Assembly (NCBI GenBank): GCA_023422955.1
Contig: JAFAGG010000019.1
Location: 1-14,347 of the forward strand
Origin: Pseudomonadota bacterium
Lineage (GTDB): Bacteria > Pseudomonadota > Gammaproteobacteria > Burkholderiales > Burkholderiaceae_D
Length of the DNA: 14,347 bases
Reading direction: 5' to 3'
Under the pieces are notes generated by a model, which did no database searches, was not told the DNA's origin, and saw only the letters and a program-made list of their open reading frames with translations. Shown one piece after another: positions 6,249 to 14,315 of this stretch; positions within the stretch are counted from its first letter, which is position 1, and each line of letters begins with the position of its first letter. A program made the translations under genes and the position numbers.

Positions 6249-8960
6249 ATGTCCCGCAATACATTAAAAACGCTGAAAGATTTCCGGATATCGCCTTCCA
6301 AGAAAGGCAAGTTCCACTCCCTGCCCGCGCTGGCAAAATCGCTGAACATCGATTTTTCGCGCCTGCCGATTTCGATCCGCATCGTGCTGGAAGCCGTGCT
6401 GCGCAACTGCGATGGCAAGAAGGTTACCGAAGGTCATGTCAGGCAACTGGCCAACTGGAAGCCGAATGCCGCCCGTACCGATGAAATTCCTTTCGTGGTC
6501 GCACGCGTGGTATTGCAGGACTTTACCGGCGTACCGCTGCTGGCCGATCTGGCGGCAATGCGCGGCGTAGCCGCTGCGATGGGCAAAAATCCCAAGCAGA
6601 TCGAGCCGCTGGTGCCGGTCGACCTGGTAGTCGACCACTCGATCCAGGTCGATCACTTCCGAGAACCGGGTGCGCTGGACCTGAACATGAAACTGGAATT
6701 CCAGCGTAACAATGAGCGTTACCAGTTCATGAAATGGGGCATGCAGGCTTTCGATACCTTCGGCGTCGTGCCGCCGGGCTTCGGCATCGTGCACCAGGTC
6801 AACCTGGAATATCTGGCCCGCGGCGTGCACCAGAAAGACGGCGTCTATTACCCTGACACGCTGGTCGGCACCGATTCGCACACCACCATGATCAACGGTA
6901 TCGGTGTGGTCGCCTGGGGCGTGGGCGGCATCGAAGCGGAAGCCGGCATGCTCGGACAACCCGTCTACTTCCTGACGCCTGACGTCGTCGGCGTCAACCT
7001 CAAGGGCCAGCTGCGCGAAGGCGTGACCGCTACCGACCTGGTACTGACGATCACCGAATTGCTGCGCAAGGAAAAAGTGGTCGGCAAATTCGTGGAATTC
7101 TTCGGCGAAGGCACTGCCTCGCTGTCCACCACCGACCGTGCCACCATCGGCAACATGGCACCGGAATATGGCGCGACCATGGGATTCTTCCCGGTGGATG
7201 ACGCCACCATCGACTACTTCCACGGCACCGGCCGCACCAAGGCCGAGATCAATGCCTTCGAAGCGTATTTCAAGGCGCAAAAACTGTTCGGCATTCCGCG
7301 TGAAGGCGAAATCGATTACACCAAGGTCGTCACGCTCGATCTCGGAACGGTTACTCCTTCGCTGGCCGGCCCCAAGCGTCCGCAGGACCGCATCGAAATC
7401 GGCCATGTAAAGGAAACCTTCCGCGACCTGTTTGCCAAGCCGGTGGCGGAAAACGGTTTCAACAAGAAGCCGGAAGACCTGGATGCCGAATACACGACTT
7501 CCGATGGCGTCAAGGTCAAGAATGGCGATGTGCTGATCGCTGCGATCACGTCGTGCACCAACACCTCCAACCCCAGCGTACTGCTGGCCGCGGGCCTGCT
7601 GGCGAAGAAGGCAGTGGAAGCCGGACTGGAAGTCGCTCCGCACATCAAGACTTCGCTGGCGCCGGGATCGCGTGTCGTTACCCAGTATCTCGAAGCCGCG
7701 GGTCTGCTGCCCTACCTGGAAAAACTCGGCTTCGGCGTCACTGCCTACGGCTGCACCACCTGTATCGGCAATGCCGGCGACCTGACCGCACCGCTCAATG
7801 AAGCCATCGTGCAGGACGATATCGTCGCTGCCGCCGTGCTGTCCGGCAACCGCAACTTCGAAGCGCGCATTCATCCCAATATCCGCGCCAACTTCCTGGC
7901 TTCGCCGCCGCTGGTAGTGGCCTATGCGATTGCCGGCAATGTCACCCGGGATTTGATGACCGAGCCGGTCGGCAAGAACAAGGATGGCAAGGATATCTAT
8001 CTGGGCAACATCTGGCCGAGCTCGAAGGAAATCGGCAAGCTGATGAAGTTCGCGATGAACTCCAAGCTGTTCAAGCAAAACTACGAACAGGTGAAGTCAG
8101 AGCCTGGCAAATTGTGGGAACAGATCAAGGGCGTGGCCACCGGCGATGTCTACAACTGGCCCAAGTCCACCTATATCGCGGAACCACCCTTCTTCGCCGG
8201 CTTCACCATGGAGCCGCAAGTGGCTTCCGCCAGCATCAGCGGCGCGCGCGCATTGGGCGTGTTCGGCGATTCGATCACTACCGACCACATCTCCCCTGCC
8301 GGCTCCATCAAGGACACCAGTCCCGCCGGCAAGTGGCTGCAGGAAAAGGGCGTGCTGAAAGCGGATTTCAACTCTTACGGCTCGCGCCGCGGCAACCATG
8401 AAGTGATGATGCGCGGCACCTTTGCCAACGTGCGCATCAAGAACCTGATGATCCCGGCCAAGGAAGACGGTTCGCGCATTGAAGGTGGCTTCACCCTTCA
8501 TCAGCCCAGCGGCGAGCAGATGTCCATTTACGACGCAGCGATGCGCTATGTCGATCAGGGCGTACCGACCATGGTCTTCGCCGGCGAAGAATACGGCACC
8601 GGCTCCTCGCGCGACTGGGCAGCCAAGGGCACGCAGCTGCTGGGCGTGAAAGCCGTGGTGGCCCGCTCCTTCGAACGCATCCACCGCTCCAACCTGGTGG
8701 GCATGGGCGTGCTGCCGCTGCAATTCCTCGGCGATGACGGCGTACATACGCTGAACATCACCGGCGACGAAAGCTTCGACTTGCTGGGACTGGAAGGCGA
8801 AATCAAACCGCAGCAGGAAGTCACCCTGGTGATCCATCGGGCCAATGGCGAGAAGCAGAAAGTAACGCTGCTGTTGCGCATCGATACGCCGATTGAAGTG
8901 GATTACTACAAGCACGGCGGCATCCTGCCCTTCGTGCTGCGTCAGTTGCTGACTGCCTGA
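6249..8960 (+). CDS. acnA: Aconitate hydratase A
   Basis: Aconitase isomerises citrate to isocitrate via cis-aconitate using a [4Fe-4S] cluster. The 903-residue length and architecture fit the AcnA/IRP1 group, not AcnB: three cluster-bearing N-terminal domains, a linker, then the swivel domain. The cluster ligands are C436 in SCTNTSNPSV and C502 and C505 in YGCTTCIGNAG. Other landmarks are DSHTTMINGIGVV, SGNRNFEARIHP, and the swivel-domain motif EEYGTGSSRDWAAKG with the SFERIHRSNL segment. ATG 6249 is preceded by AAGGAGG with a four-base gap, by far the strongest ribosome site in the window and in contrast to the CitE-like gene 55 bases upstream. It is probably co-transcribed with the upstream genes or from a short local promoter. 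No truncation or frameshift is seen. Confidence 0.97.
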   Translation: MSRNTLKTLKDFRISPSKKGKFHSLPALAKSLNIDFSRLPISIRIVLEAVLRNCDGKKVTEGHVRQLANWKPNAARTDEIPFVVARVVLQDFTGVPLLADLAAMRGVAAAMGKNPKQIEPLVPVDLVVDHSIQVDHFREPGALDLNMKLEFQRNNERYQFMKWGMQAFDTFGVVPPGFGIVHQVNLEYLARGVHQKDGVYYPDTLVGTDSHTTMINGIGVVAWGVGGIEAEAGMLGQPVYFLTPDVVGVNLKGQLREGVTATDLVLTITELLRKEKVVGKFVEFFGEGTASLSTTDRATIGNMAPEYGATMGFFPVDDATIDYFHGTGRTKAEINAFEAYFKAQKLFGIPREGEIDYTKVVTLDLGTVTPSLAGPKRPQDRIEIGHVKETFRDLFAKPVAENGFNKKPEDLDAEYTTSDGVKVKNGDVLIAAITSCTNTSNPSVLLAAGLLAKKAVEAGLEVAPHIKTSLAPGSRVVTQYLEAAGLLPYLEKLGFGVTAYGCTTCIGNAGDLTAPLNEAIVQDDIVAAAVLSGNRNFEARIHPNIRANFLASPPLVVAYAIAGNVTRDLMTEPVGKNKDGKDIYLGNIWPSSKEIGKLMKFAMNSKLFKQNYEQVKSEPGKLWEQIKGVATGDVYNWPKSTYIAEPPFFAGFTMEPQVASASISGARALGVFGDSITTDHISPAGSIKDTSPAGKWLQEKGVLKADFNSYGSRRGNHEVMMRGTFANVRIKNLMIPAKEDGSRIEGGFTLHQPSGEQMSIYDAAMRYVDQGVPTMVFAGEEYGTGSSRDWAAKGTQLLGVKAVVARSFERIHRSNLVGMGVLPLQFLGDDGVHTLNITGDESFDLLGLEGEIKPQQEVTLVIHRANGEKQKVTLLLRIDTPIEVDYYKHGGILPFVLRQLLTA

Positions 8961-8977
8961 CCGACGCCAGACCGGCA

Positions 8978-9004
8978 GCAGGAAGAGGATTTTCCTCTTC
9001 CTGC
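8978..9004 (+). terminator. Strong hairpin after acnA
   Basis: GCAGGAAGAGGA pairs perfectly with TCCTCTTCCTGC (12 bp) around a three-base T loop, 17 bases after the acnA stop. No T-run follows, so it may act as a Rho-assisted end or an mRNA-protecting structure more than as a classical intrinsic terminator. Confidence 0.5.
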
Positions 9005-9165
9005 GCTTGAAGATGTGATTTACCGTACAAGCCGCGGTTGCGCCAATGCGAAGCCGTCATCAGGCCAATGGTACGAAGGAAGCATGTCAACAATCGCCGA
9101 AATAATATTCTCCAAAGTCGTGATTCCACTACAATAGGTTTCACTGCTTTCTAACACCTATCCGT

Positions 9166-10431
9166 ATGCGCCGCCCTTCAAAGAATTCTCCATTGAAATT
9201 GTCGGCCGATAGCCAGCGGCTCGTCAGCCTGGCGATAGCGATGGCGCGAGCCAGCAGCCGGCTGGAAGAGCGTGCATGGGAACAGCAGATTGACGCCCTC
9301 GTGCAGAAATTGCTCAAGCACCATCACCAGGAAACGGTAAATACTGCACTCGATCACCTGTTCCAACTGGAAGCGCCAGCTTATGACGCATTGATCGACT
9401 GCGTTGAAGCGGTCAGCTCTTCCTGCGTCGTGGAGCATGAGGGCAAGCAATATGATGCCTTGCTGATTGCAATCCCCTTCTTGGCCTGGACCCGCTTTTC
9501 CATTGCGTCCGGCACGCTGGCGCCTGAAGTGCTGGAAACCACCACCGCCCATCTGCGTGCGCATGTGCTGGCGGAAGAGACACACGTGGCGCTATCGCCG
9601 CTCCTGTACTCCATCGACCAACTACCGCAAACGCACGCCGCCACCTTCGCCCTCACCCATCGCATGGCGCAGGCGGGCCTGCTCGACAAGCCGCAGAGCT
9701 TGTCCGGCGCCATCCCGGAAACCGTGCCTTTTCTCGCCGATACACGCTATCTGCTGGCAACCGTGATCGTGCCGACAGGCGCTCCGATCTTCCGCTGGCA
9801 AACCTTGCCCTTCCCGACCAATATTGCTTCCGCCCAAACTGAAGCCCTGCGTATGTGGCAGATTGATATGGGCCAGGTAATGCAAAACATGCTGCCCGGA
9901 TGCGGTGTCGAACTGCTGCTGCCGGAAGCCTATTATCTTGCCTGCCGTGAAGCCGACCGGCGCATCAGGCCTGTGAGTATACGTGCGGCGATCAACTATC
10001 TCACGCAAGCCCTGGAAGTCGATGCGACCGCTCTTGCTGCGGTCATTGGCGGATTTGCTCAGCAGGATTCGACAGAACGACGCATCGATGAATACCGGAT
10101 CAGTTTTACGCTGCAAGGCCAAACCGAAGTCATTTATGGCGTAGTCTGGCCTCTTTACGGCCCCGAGGAAGCGGATGAAGACACGGGCGACATGGGAGGA
10201 TTGCTCTTCTCAACTCCGGCGGAAACCATAGAATACCGCTCTCCCCTGGAAGAAATTGTCGCCCTGTTGCGGGAATGCGGCATCACCGACGTCAAGATTC
10301 ATCGGGAATTATTCCAGTCCGATTTTTGCGAGGATTGCGGCACACCGCTTTACCTGGACTGGGATGCCGAGCTGGTGCACGCCGAGATGCCGGAAGACCT
10401 GGCACAGGGAGCTCAGCAGCATTTGCACTGA
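9166..10431 (+). CDS. DUF2863-family protein of unknown function
   Basis: The product has 421 residues, no signal peptide and no membrane segment, so it is probably cytoplasmic. I recognise it as DUF2863, a family I know mainly from betaproteobacteria: a basic N-terminus, then LSADSQRLVSLAIAMARASSRLEERAWEQ. The N-terminal half (about 15-180) is mostly helical in character. The middle part (LPGCGVELLLPEAYYLACREADRR, about 244-267) is followed by a beta-rich C-terminal part. Near the end FCEDCGTPLYLDWD has a single CxxC pair (C388, C391), half of a zinc-ribbon-like site, which could bind metal if the protein dimerises. ATG 9166 lacks a clear Shine-Dalgarno. A TACAAT at 9130-9135 with only a weak -35 would give a leader of roughly 25 bases. 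Its function is unknown. Confidence 0.85.
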   Translation: MRRPSKNSPLKLSADSQRLVSLAIAMARASSRLEERAWEQQIDALVQKLLKHHHQETVNTALDHLFQLEAPAYDALIDCVEAVSSSCVVEHEGKQYDALLIAIPFLAWTRFSIASGTLAPEVLETTTAHLRAHVLAEETHVALSPLLYSIDQLPQTHAATFALTHRMAQAGLLDKPQSLSGAIPETVPFLADTRYLLATVIVPTGAPIFRWQTLPFPTNIASAQTEALRMWQIDMGQVMQNMLPGCGVELLLPEAYYLACREADRRIRPVSIRAAINYLTQALEVDATALAAVIGGFAQQDSTERRIDEYRISFTLQGQTEVIYGVVWPLYGPEEADEDTGDMGGLLFSTPAETIEYRSPLEEIVALLRECGITDVKIHRELFQSDFCEDCGTPLYLDWDAELVHAEMPEDLAQGAQQHLH

Positions 10432-10472
10432 CAGTAAACGAGAAAACGAGAAAACTAAAAAGTGGAACCAAT

Positions 10473-10503
10473 AAAAAACGGAGCTGAAACAGCTCCGTTT
10501 TTT
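10473..10503. terminator. Bidirectional intrinsic terminator
   Basis: AAAAAACGGAGCTG and its complement CAGCTCCGTTTTTT flank an AAA loop, giving a stem of eight GC-containing pairs continued by six A-T pairs. The T-run is present on both strands. It ends the DUF2863 transcript on the plus strand and the lipoprotein transcript on the minus strand, which converge here. Confidence 0.93.
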
Positions 10504-10555
10504 ATTGAAGAGAAGACTTCATGCCCTTATGCCAGCCTGCCTTGCAGGCCCCGAA

Positions 10556-10966
10556 TCATGATCTGCACTCATTGGCCAACTGACGTCCTTTTCTGGCATC
10601 GAGCAATATGCTTTTTGTCGGGATATTAATCCACACCAGGCCTGCCTTCTTATCCTCAAACCGATTAGCGCCCGTTGTGGTGGCCTCTCTCTTCAGTTCG
10701 TGATCCTTGTTATTCCAACGCAGGGTGATGACATCGCGCTGCTCTTTCTTGTGCACGACAGTCACTTTCTTGCCCTGTTCGCACCGGTAGGAATAAGTCC
10801 CATCCAGCACGGGAGCCTGCGCAACCGGCCTTGGTGCCACCGGGGCTTGCTGAGTTACCGCTGCCTTTTCCTGAACTGCGGGCGCATCGCCTTTAGATGT
10901 TGCGCATCCGGCGATCCCTCCGATAACCAGCCCTGCAACCATGGTTGCACCCAGAATTCTTTTCAT
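10556..10966 (-). CDS. Small lipoprotein with MliC-like (lysozyme inhibitor) C-terminal domain
   Basis: The product has 136 residues. The N-terminus MKRILGATMVAGLVIGGIAGC is a lipoprotein signal peptide with lipobox IAGC and lipidated C21. Residue +2 is Ala, which favours transport to the outer membrane. A Pro/Ala/Gln-rich linker (about 22-55) precedes a compact beta domain (55-136). That domain contains YSYRCEQGKKVTV, LVWINIPTKSILLD and a terminal NEC, a pattern like the MliC/PliC C-type lysozyme inhibitors. C62 and C134 would form the disulfide. The match is recognisable but weak: the SG-Y segment of true MliC proteins appears only as TGANRFEDK. ATG 10966 has AGGAG seven bases upstream. It is a single gene, separated from the carboxypeptidase by 241 bases in which I see no convincing gene. 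Confidence 0.75.
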   Translation of the reverse strand: MKRILGATMVAGLVIGGIAGCATSKGDAPAVQEKAAVTQQAPVAPRPVAQAPVLDGTYSYRCEQGKKVTVVHKKEQRDVITLRWNNKDHELKREATTTGANRFEDKKAGLVWINIPTKSILLDARKGRQLANECRS

Positions 10967-11207
10967 CTTTCGCTCCTATTGAGAACCGCCCGTAACACGA
11001 CCCATACTGCCTATGTGTGGACTGGACTTACACAGCGCGGCCGACTCGAAGAGCTCGAAATGAATTCCATCAATACTCATCGGCATGACAGGAATCTGAC
11101 TGCTCTTTTCAGGCAACTTACCGCTCGTAATGCAAGCGCATGCAAGTCTAATGCCTCCCTCTGATTTCCACAGTGAAATGATTGTAAGTAGCCGTAACAC
11201 ATGCCGG

Positions 11208-12341
11208 TTAGCTATTTTTCCCGACTGTAGCTGCCAAAGCTTGCAATATTGCTTTTCCTAACCTTGCACTTCGTGCTCCATTCCAGCCGAACTGGACATC
11301 AGGCAGCAAAGCATTGTCTTTAAAGGGCATTTCCAGCGTCAGGGAAATGCATCCAAAATTGTGGCCGATATATTTGGAAGCGAGCTTGAGCACATCGGCA
11401 TGATACTTGTCACCGGCATAACCGATTTTTGTCTGAAAATCCGGGCTGGCTTGTTGGAGGGATGCGACAAAAGCCTGTTGTTCAGCCGCCTGAAATTCGC
11501 TAAACCCTTCCAGCATTTCGCAACCTGCGACAAAAACATAAGGAAGACCTTCATCGCCATGGATATCAAGAAAAATATCGCAGCCGGTTTCATGGATACG
11601 CTTTCGCACCGCATAGACTTCCGCGCTGCGTTCAGGTGAGGGAGTCATCCACTCGCGATTCAGATTTGCGCCCGCCGCATTGGTCCGCAGATTGCCATGC
11701 ACCGCACCGTCCGGATTCATGTTGGGCACGATATAAAGCACGGCATGCTGCAGCAGCAGGCGTGCCTGCGGATTTGCCGCATCCAGCAAGGCCTCCACCA
11801 TGCCTTCCACAAACCACTCCGCCATCGTCTCGCCCGGATGCTGGCGAGCGATGATCCAGATCTTCTTTTTGCCGGGTGCAGGCGTGCCAATCACCAGCAC
11901 ATTCATGTCACGCCCCTCGACCGTACTGCCGATATCCTCCACGCGCGCCAGCGCAGAGTCTTCGGCCTTGCCTAGCAGGCGCAGATGTCGTTCCCAGGAA
12001 TAAGGTTCGAAATAAGCGTAATAGACGCTGTCCCGCTCCGGCGTATGCTGCAAGCTCAGTACTTGACCATCATAATGAGTCGGTACGCGAAACCAATTTT
12101 CCCGGTCATAGCTTGCCACCGCCTGATAATCCACCCACCCGTCGGGATAAGTCGCCTGCCCTGCATTCAGAATCCGCATCGTGCACGCTTCGTTGCGCGC
12201 TCCCTGCAAGCGAAAATAAAACCATTGCGAGAAATCAGCCTGAGAGTCCTTGCGCAAATTCAATTCGATTTCCGCTGGCCGCAAAGCGCTGACTACTTCT
12301 ATGGCGCCCGCATCGAATTGGTCACTGATCTTGATCGTCAT
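11208..12341 (-). CDS. M14-family zinc carboxypeptidase, cytosolic (CCP/Nna1-like)
   Basis: The product has 377 residues and no signal peptide, so it should act in the cytoplasm. It has the two-domain plan of bacterial cytosolic carboxypeptidases: an N-terminal beta-sandwich (about 1-120) followed by an M14 catalytic domain. The zinc ligands are H168 and E171 in RQHPGET, and H261 in LDIHGDE. NMNPDG (207-212) and NLNRE (227-230) form the substrate pocket, and E337 in SLTLEMPF is the general base. All key residues are intact. Eukaryotic relatives remove glutamates from tubulin tails; bacterial members have been solved structurally (Burkholderia, Shewanella) but their natural substrates are, as far as I know, undefined. 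ATG 12341 gives the typical MTIKISDQFDAG start, though it lacks a clear Shine-Dalgarno. It lies back to back with the tRNA-Pro gene. Confidence 0.92.
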   Translation of the reverse strand: MTIKISDQFDAGAIEVVSALRPAEIELNLRKDSQADFSQWFYFRLQGARNEACTMRILNAGQATYPDGWVDYQAVASYDRENWFRVPTHYDGQVLSLQHTPERDSVYYAYFEPYSWERHLRLLGKAEDSALARVEDIGSTVEGRDMNVLVIGTPAPGKKKIWIIARQHPGETMAEWFVEGMVEALLDAANPQARLLLQHAVLYIVPNMNPDGAVHGNLRTNAAGANLNREWMTPSPERSAEVYAVRKRIHETGCDIFLDIHGDEGLPYVFVAGCEMLEGFSEFQAAEQQAFVASLQQASPDFQTKIGYAGDKYHADVLKLASKYIGHNFGCISLTLEMPFKDNALLPDVQFGWNGARSARLGKAILQALAATVGKNS

Positions 12342-12458
12342 GGCAGTACATAATCAAAAATCGAAAGCCTACCTGACAGTCCTCATGACGTACAGGGCCC
12401 ATAACGCGCCTGGATATGCGAAACAGCCCGTGCCGAATACGCCACAACTGTTTCATTC

Positions 12459-12467
12459 TGCTATAAT
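12459..12467 (+). promoter_or_regulatory. Extended -10 for the tRNA-Pro gene
   Basis: TG-C-TATAAT, a perfect extended -10, ends 11 bases before the first tRNA base. No good -35 is seen 16-18 bases upstream. The position fits a tRNA promoter. Confidence 0.6.
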
Positions 12468-12478
12468 TGCGACCTCGT

Positions 12479-12555
12479 CGGGGCGTAGCGCAGCCTGGTA
12501 GCGTACTTGCATGGGGTGCAAGGGGTCGTGTGTTCGAATCACACCGTCCCGACCA
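12479..12555 (+). tRNA. tRNA-Pro, anticodon GGG
   Basis: This is a complete 77-base tRNA. The acceptor stem CGGGGCG/CGTCCCG has one G-T pair. The D arm is GCGC-AGCCTGGTA-GCGT. The anticodon stem is CTTGC/GCAAG with loop ATGGGGT, so the anticodon is GGG at 12513-12515, reading CCC and CCU. The T arm is GTGTG-TTCGAAT-CACAC, with discriminator A and a genomically encoded CCA end. It stands alone, with its own -10 upstream and a terminator downstream. It also marks the border between ordinary chromosomal genes on the left and accessory-looking DNA on the right. Confidence 0.97.
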
Positions 12556-12571
12556 ATAGAATCAAACACTT

Positions 12572-12597
12572 AGGCCAGTCTTCAGACTGGCCTTTTT
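12572..12597 (+). terminator. Intrinsic terminator of tRNA-Pro
   Basis: AGGCCAGTC and GACTGGCCT form a perfect 9-bp stem with a TTCA loop, followed by TTTT, 16 bases after the CCA end of the tRNA. It is a good rho-independent terminator on the plus strand. Confidence 0.92.
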
Positions 12598-12609
12598 GTT
12601 TCTAGACGA

Positions 12610-12633
12610 TTTGTACCCCACTTTGTCCCCCAC
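12610..12633. repeat. Tandem 12-bp repeat beside tRNA-Pro, island-type arm site candidate
   Basis: TTTGTACCCCAC (12610-12621) is followed at once by TTTGTCCCCCAC (12622-12633), identical at 11 of 12 positions. From memory, repeats of this GTACCCC/GGGGTAC type often lie just inside genomic islands integrated by tyrosine integrases at tRNA 3' ends. Here there is no integrase and no visible second copy of the tRNA end, so this may be a scar of an island. Confidence 0.45.
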
Positions 12634-12767
12634 CCTGCTTACTACAGCACTTGGCTGCCTGTAGAAGATGAGTTTAACGTCGCCAAATACGATAATAGAA
12701 CACACCCAGTAAGGACATCTCTACCATTCCCGATCCGAAAAGAGGGCCGTTAGATATATTTCGCGTC

Positions 12768-13856
12768 GTGGCGGCACTCCGCATTAATGGAACATGCAAC
12801 ACCAGGCCGCGCTTGCCACAAAGACAGCGTACCCGCTATGCTTTCGGATTACTATCAGGACCGGCGGCGCAGATGCTGAACTACTTCTACAATCGTGTCG
12901 AACGAACTTCTGCACAACAACTGCTCGAGGATTTCGGTGAATTTCCGCCGACCGCTACTCTAGAGTGGGCTCCACCAACCTTCACTTTTGTAGTCGTGCG
13001 GGTGCGCGGTCCAGGGGCTTGGCTAAACTACTGGCGACGTAGTGCAGAGCTACTCGATGCAGTGGAATCGAAGCACGAAACCGTAGCGCCCGAGCTGCTC
13101 GAGGTGCTAAGCGATTTGCGCAGGGGCGATGCCCACACCGATCCAACCTCTGGGAAAGTGCTCACTGCGCCTCACTACCTTGTTCCTCGTCCTTTCGTAC
13201 GCGCCGCCTTGATGTACGCTTTTCGGCGCATGGAAACGGGCCGCAAGCGGGGGCTAGGCTATGTTTTTCAGATCACGAAAGACGACCGCCAGATCACGCT
13301 ACTTAACCGCGCTCACAAGAAGGCGGCCGGTCGGGAAGCCGAGGTGCTCTCGCACGAGCACTTGCATTTTTTGCAGCATCAGAATGCAGCTAATCCGGAC
13401 AAGAAAGTACGCGAGGCACACCAGGTATTGGGCGAAGAATACGCACAAGACCAGTTTGCCCTTTACTTGATGGAGCGCCTGGAGGTCGAGGCGCGCTTGC
13501 ATGAACTGGTGCTATCTTACTACCGTAAGAATCGCGTATTGCCGCAGACGGTTGATGCGTTTCTTGGTATGTTGGCCGACTGGGAAGAAATTGGTGAGTA
13601 CCTCATGCAGGTAACCGCCTGCGCTGGACTGCAGATGCGAGGCGAAGGGCACACCTTTACGCCGCGTTCGCTGGCCGGCCAGCTCGGGCAATTGCTGAGT
13701 CTGCTAAAGGATGCAGAAACTACTAGCCGTTTCGTCTGCGAGGTTCTGCCTGTCATGTATGGAAACCTGCTGCGGTACTACGGGGGGGTACATCTCAGCG
13801 CGCACTTTCTGGCACAGATCTCGCGGCCGAACCTGTACGATCAGCTGTACAGTTAA
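12768..13856 (+). CDS. Unrecognised protein with HExxH zinc-metallopeptidase motif
   Basis: I do not recognise the family. The 362-residue product (from GTG 12768) has no signal peptide or transmembrane segment. The central part holds LSHEHLHFLQHQN: H196, E197 and H200 form an HExxH zinc site. About 40 residues on, MERLEVEARLHEL offers E239 or E241 as a third ligand, in the style of gluzincins (HExxH...ExxA). A beta-strand-like FTFVVVRVRG (72-81) and a basic patch RRMETGRKRG (153-162) precede it; the C-terminal third is helical. The start is uncertain: GTG 12768 has no Shine-Dalgarno, the frame is open back to 12699 without a usual start codon, and ATG 12873 (M36) is an alternative. It lies alone between the tRNA-Pro border and an IS3 element, which suggests acquired DNA. 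A protease role is inferred from the motif only. Confidence 0.6.
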   Translation: MAALRINGTCNTRPRLPQRQRTRYAFGLLSGPAAQMLNYFYNRVERTSAQQLLEDFGEFPPTATLEWAPPTFTFVVVRVRGPGAWLNYWRRSAELLDAVESKHETVAPELLEVLSDLRRGDAHTDPTSGKVLTAPHYLVPRPFVRAALMYAFRRMETGRKRGLGYVFQITKDDRQITLLNRAHKKAAGREAEVLSHEHLHFLQHQNAANPDKKVREAHQVLGEEYAQDQFALYLMERLEVEARLHELVLSYYRKNRVLPQTVDAFLGMLADWEEIGEYLMQVTACAGLQMRGEGHTFTPRSLAGQLGQLLSLLKDAETTSRFVCEVLPVMYGNLLRYYGGVHLSAHFLAQISRPNLYDQLYS

Positions 13857-14315
13857 TTTAGCACAGCCCGCTGCCATACCCTTCTTTCTTAGAGGTACTG
13901 GCATATCTGGATAGGGCAGCAATTTAAACCCCTTCCCTCGTTCACCAACGTCTTGTGCTTAGCCGATAGGTGTTCGCGATACTAGTGCCAAGCGGCTCTC
14001 AATCTGCCGCCCTTTCGTCCATACCATTTATCAGCGCCCTTCTCGCTTAGATTCGCGGATGGAAAATGTAAGCTCAAGAAGAATGTTCGGAATCTCCAGG
14101 CCGGAAAACCGGGCGTGTTTCAGGCACGACCATGTCCTACTTATCTATCACCAGCCGTAACGGAGTGGATGCGGCTAATGTATAGAATTGATGTAACATG
14201 AAAGGATTGCCACAAAACATCCTTTTAATTGGTGTCAGCCGGTAGCCGCCAATTGAATCGCACCCACTTCCGTAGATACTTCCGAGCCCTATAATTTGGC
14301 TTATAGGGAGGTGTT
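13857..14315. other. 459-bp stretch without a convincing gene
   Basis: I see no reading frame here with a plausible start, ribosome site and protein-like content. It holds a 7-bp inverted repeat with a short T-run (AAAGGAT/ATCCTTT, 14201-14225), a poor terminator for the upstream gene. The last 80 or so bases are probably the left end of the IS3 element. AATTGG/CCAATT at 14227-14254 flanks a TG that could be the IS tip (14233), but the boundary cannot be fixed without the right end. Confidence 0.5.
14287..14308 (+). promoter_or_regulatory. -10 and hairpin in front of the IS3 transposase gene
   Basis: CCCTATAA and TTATAGGG form a perfect 8-bp inverted repeat around TTTGGC. The left arm contains a consensus TATAAT (14290-14295), and the right arm overlaps the start of the GGGAGG ribosome site. 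Transcripts reading in from outside would fold this hairpin and hide the ribosome site, whereas transcripts from the internal -10 would lack the left arm. That is a known logic for limiting transposase expression; here it is inferred from layout. Confidence 0.45.

Noticed and set aside
6264..8078. Open frame of about 600 codons antisense to acnA
   Set aside because: It is the shadow of a conserved gene; its composition (many His, Gln, Arg, Asp) is typical of an antisense frame.
10436..10460. ACGAGAAA short direct repeats after DUF2863
   Set aside because: Only about two irregular copies in A-rich sequence just before a terminator; no sign of function.
10976..11200. Possible 74-residue minus-strand protein between the carboxypeptidase and the lipoprotein
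   Set aside because: There is no Shine-Dalgarno near its ATG, no domain or signal peptide, and its stop falls inside the lipoprotein ribosome site. The codon content does not look like a gene.
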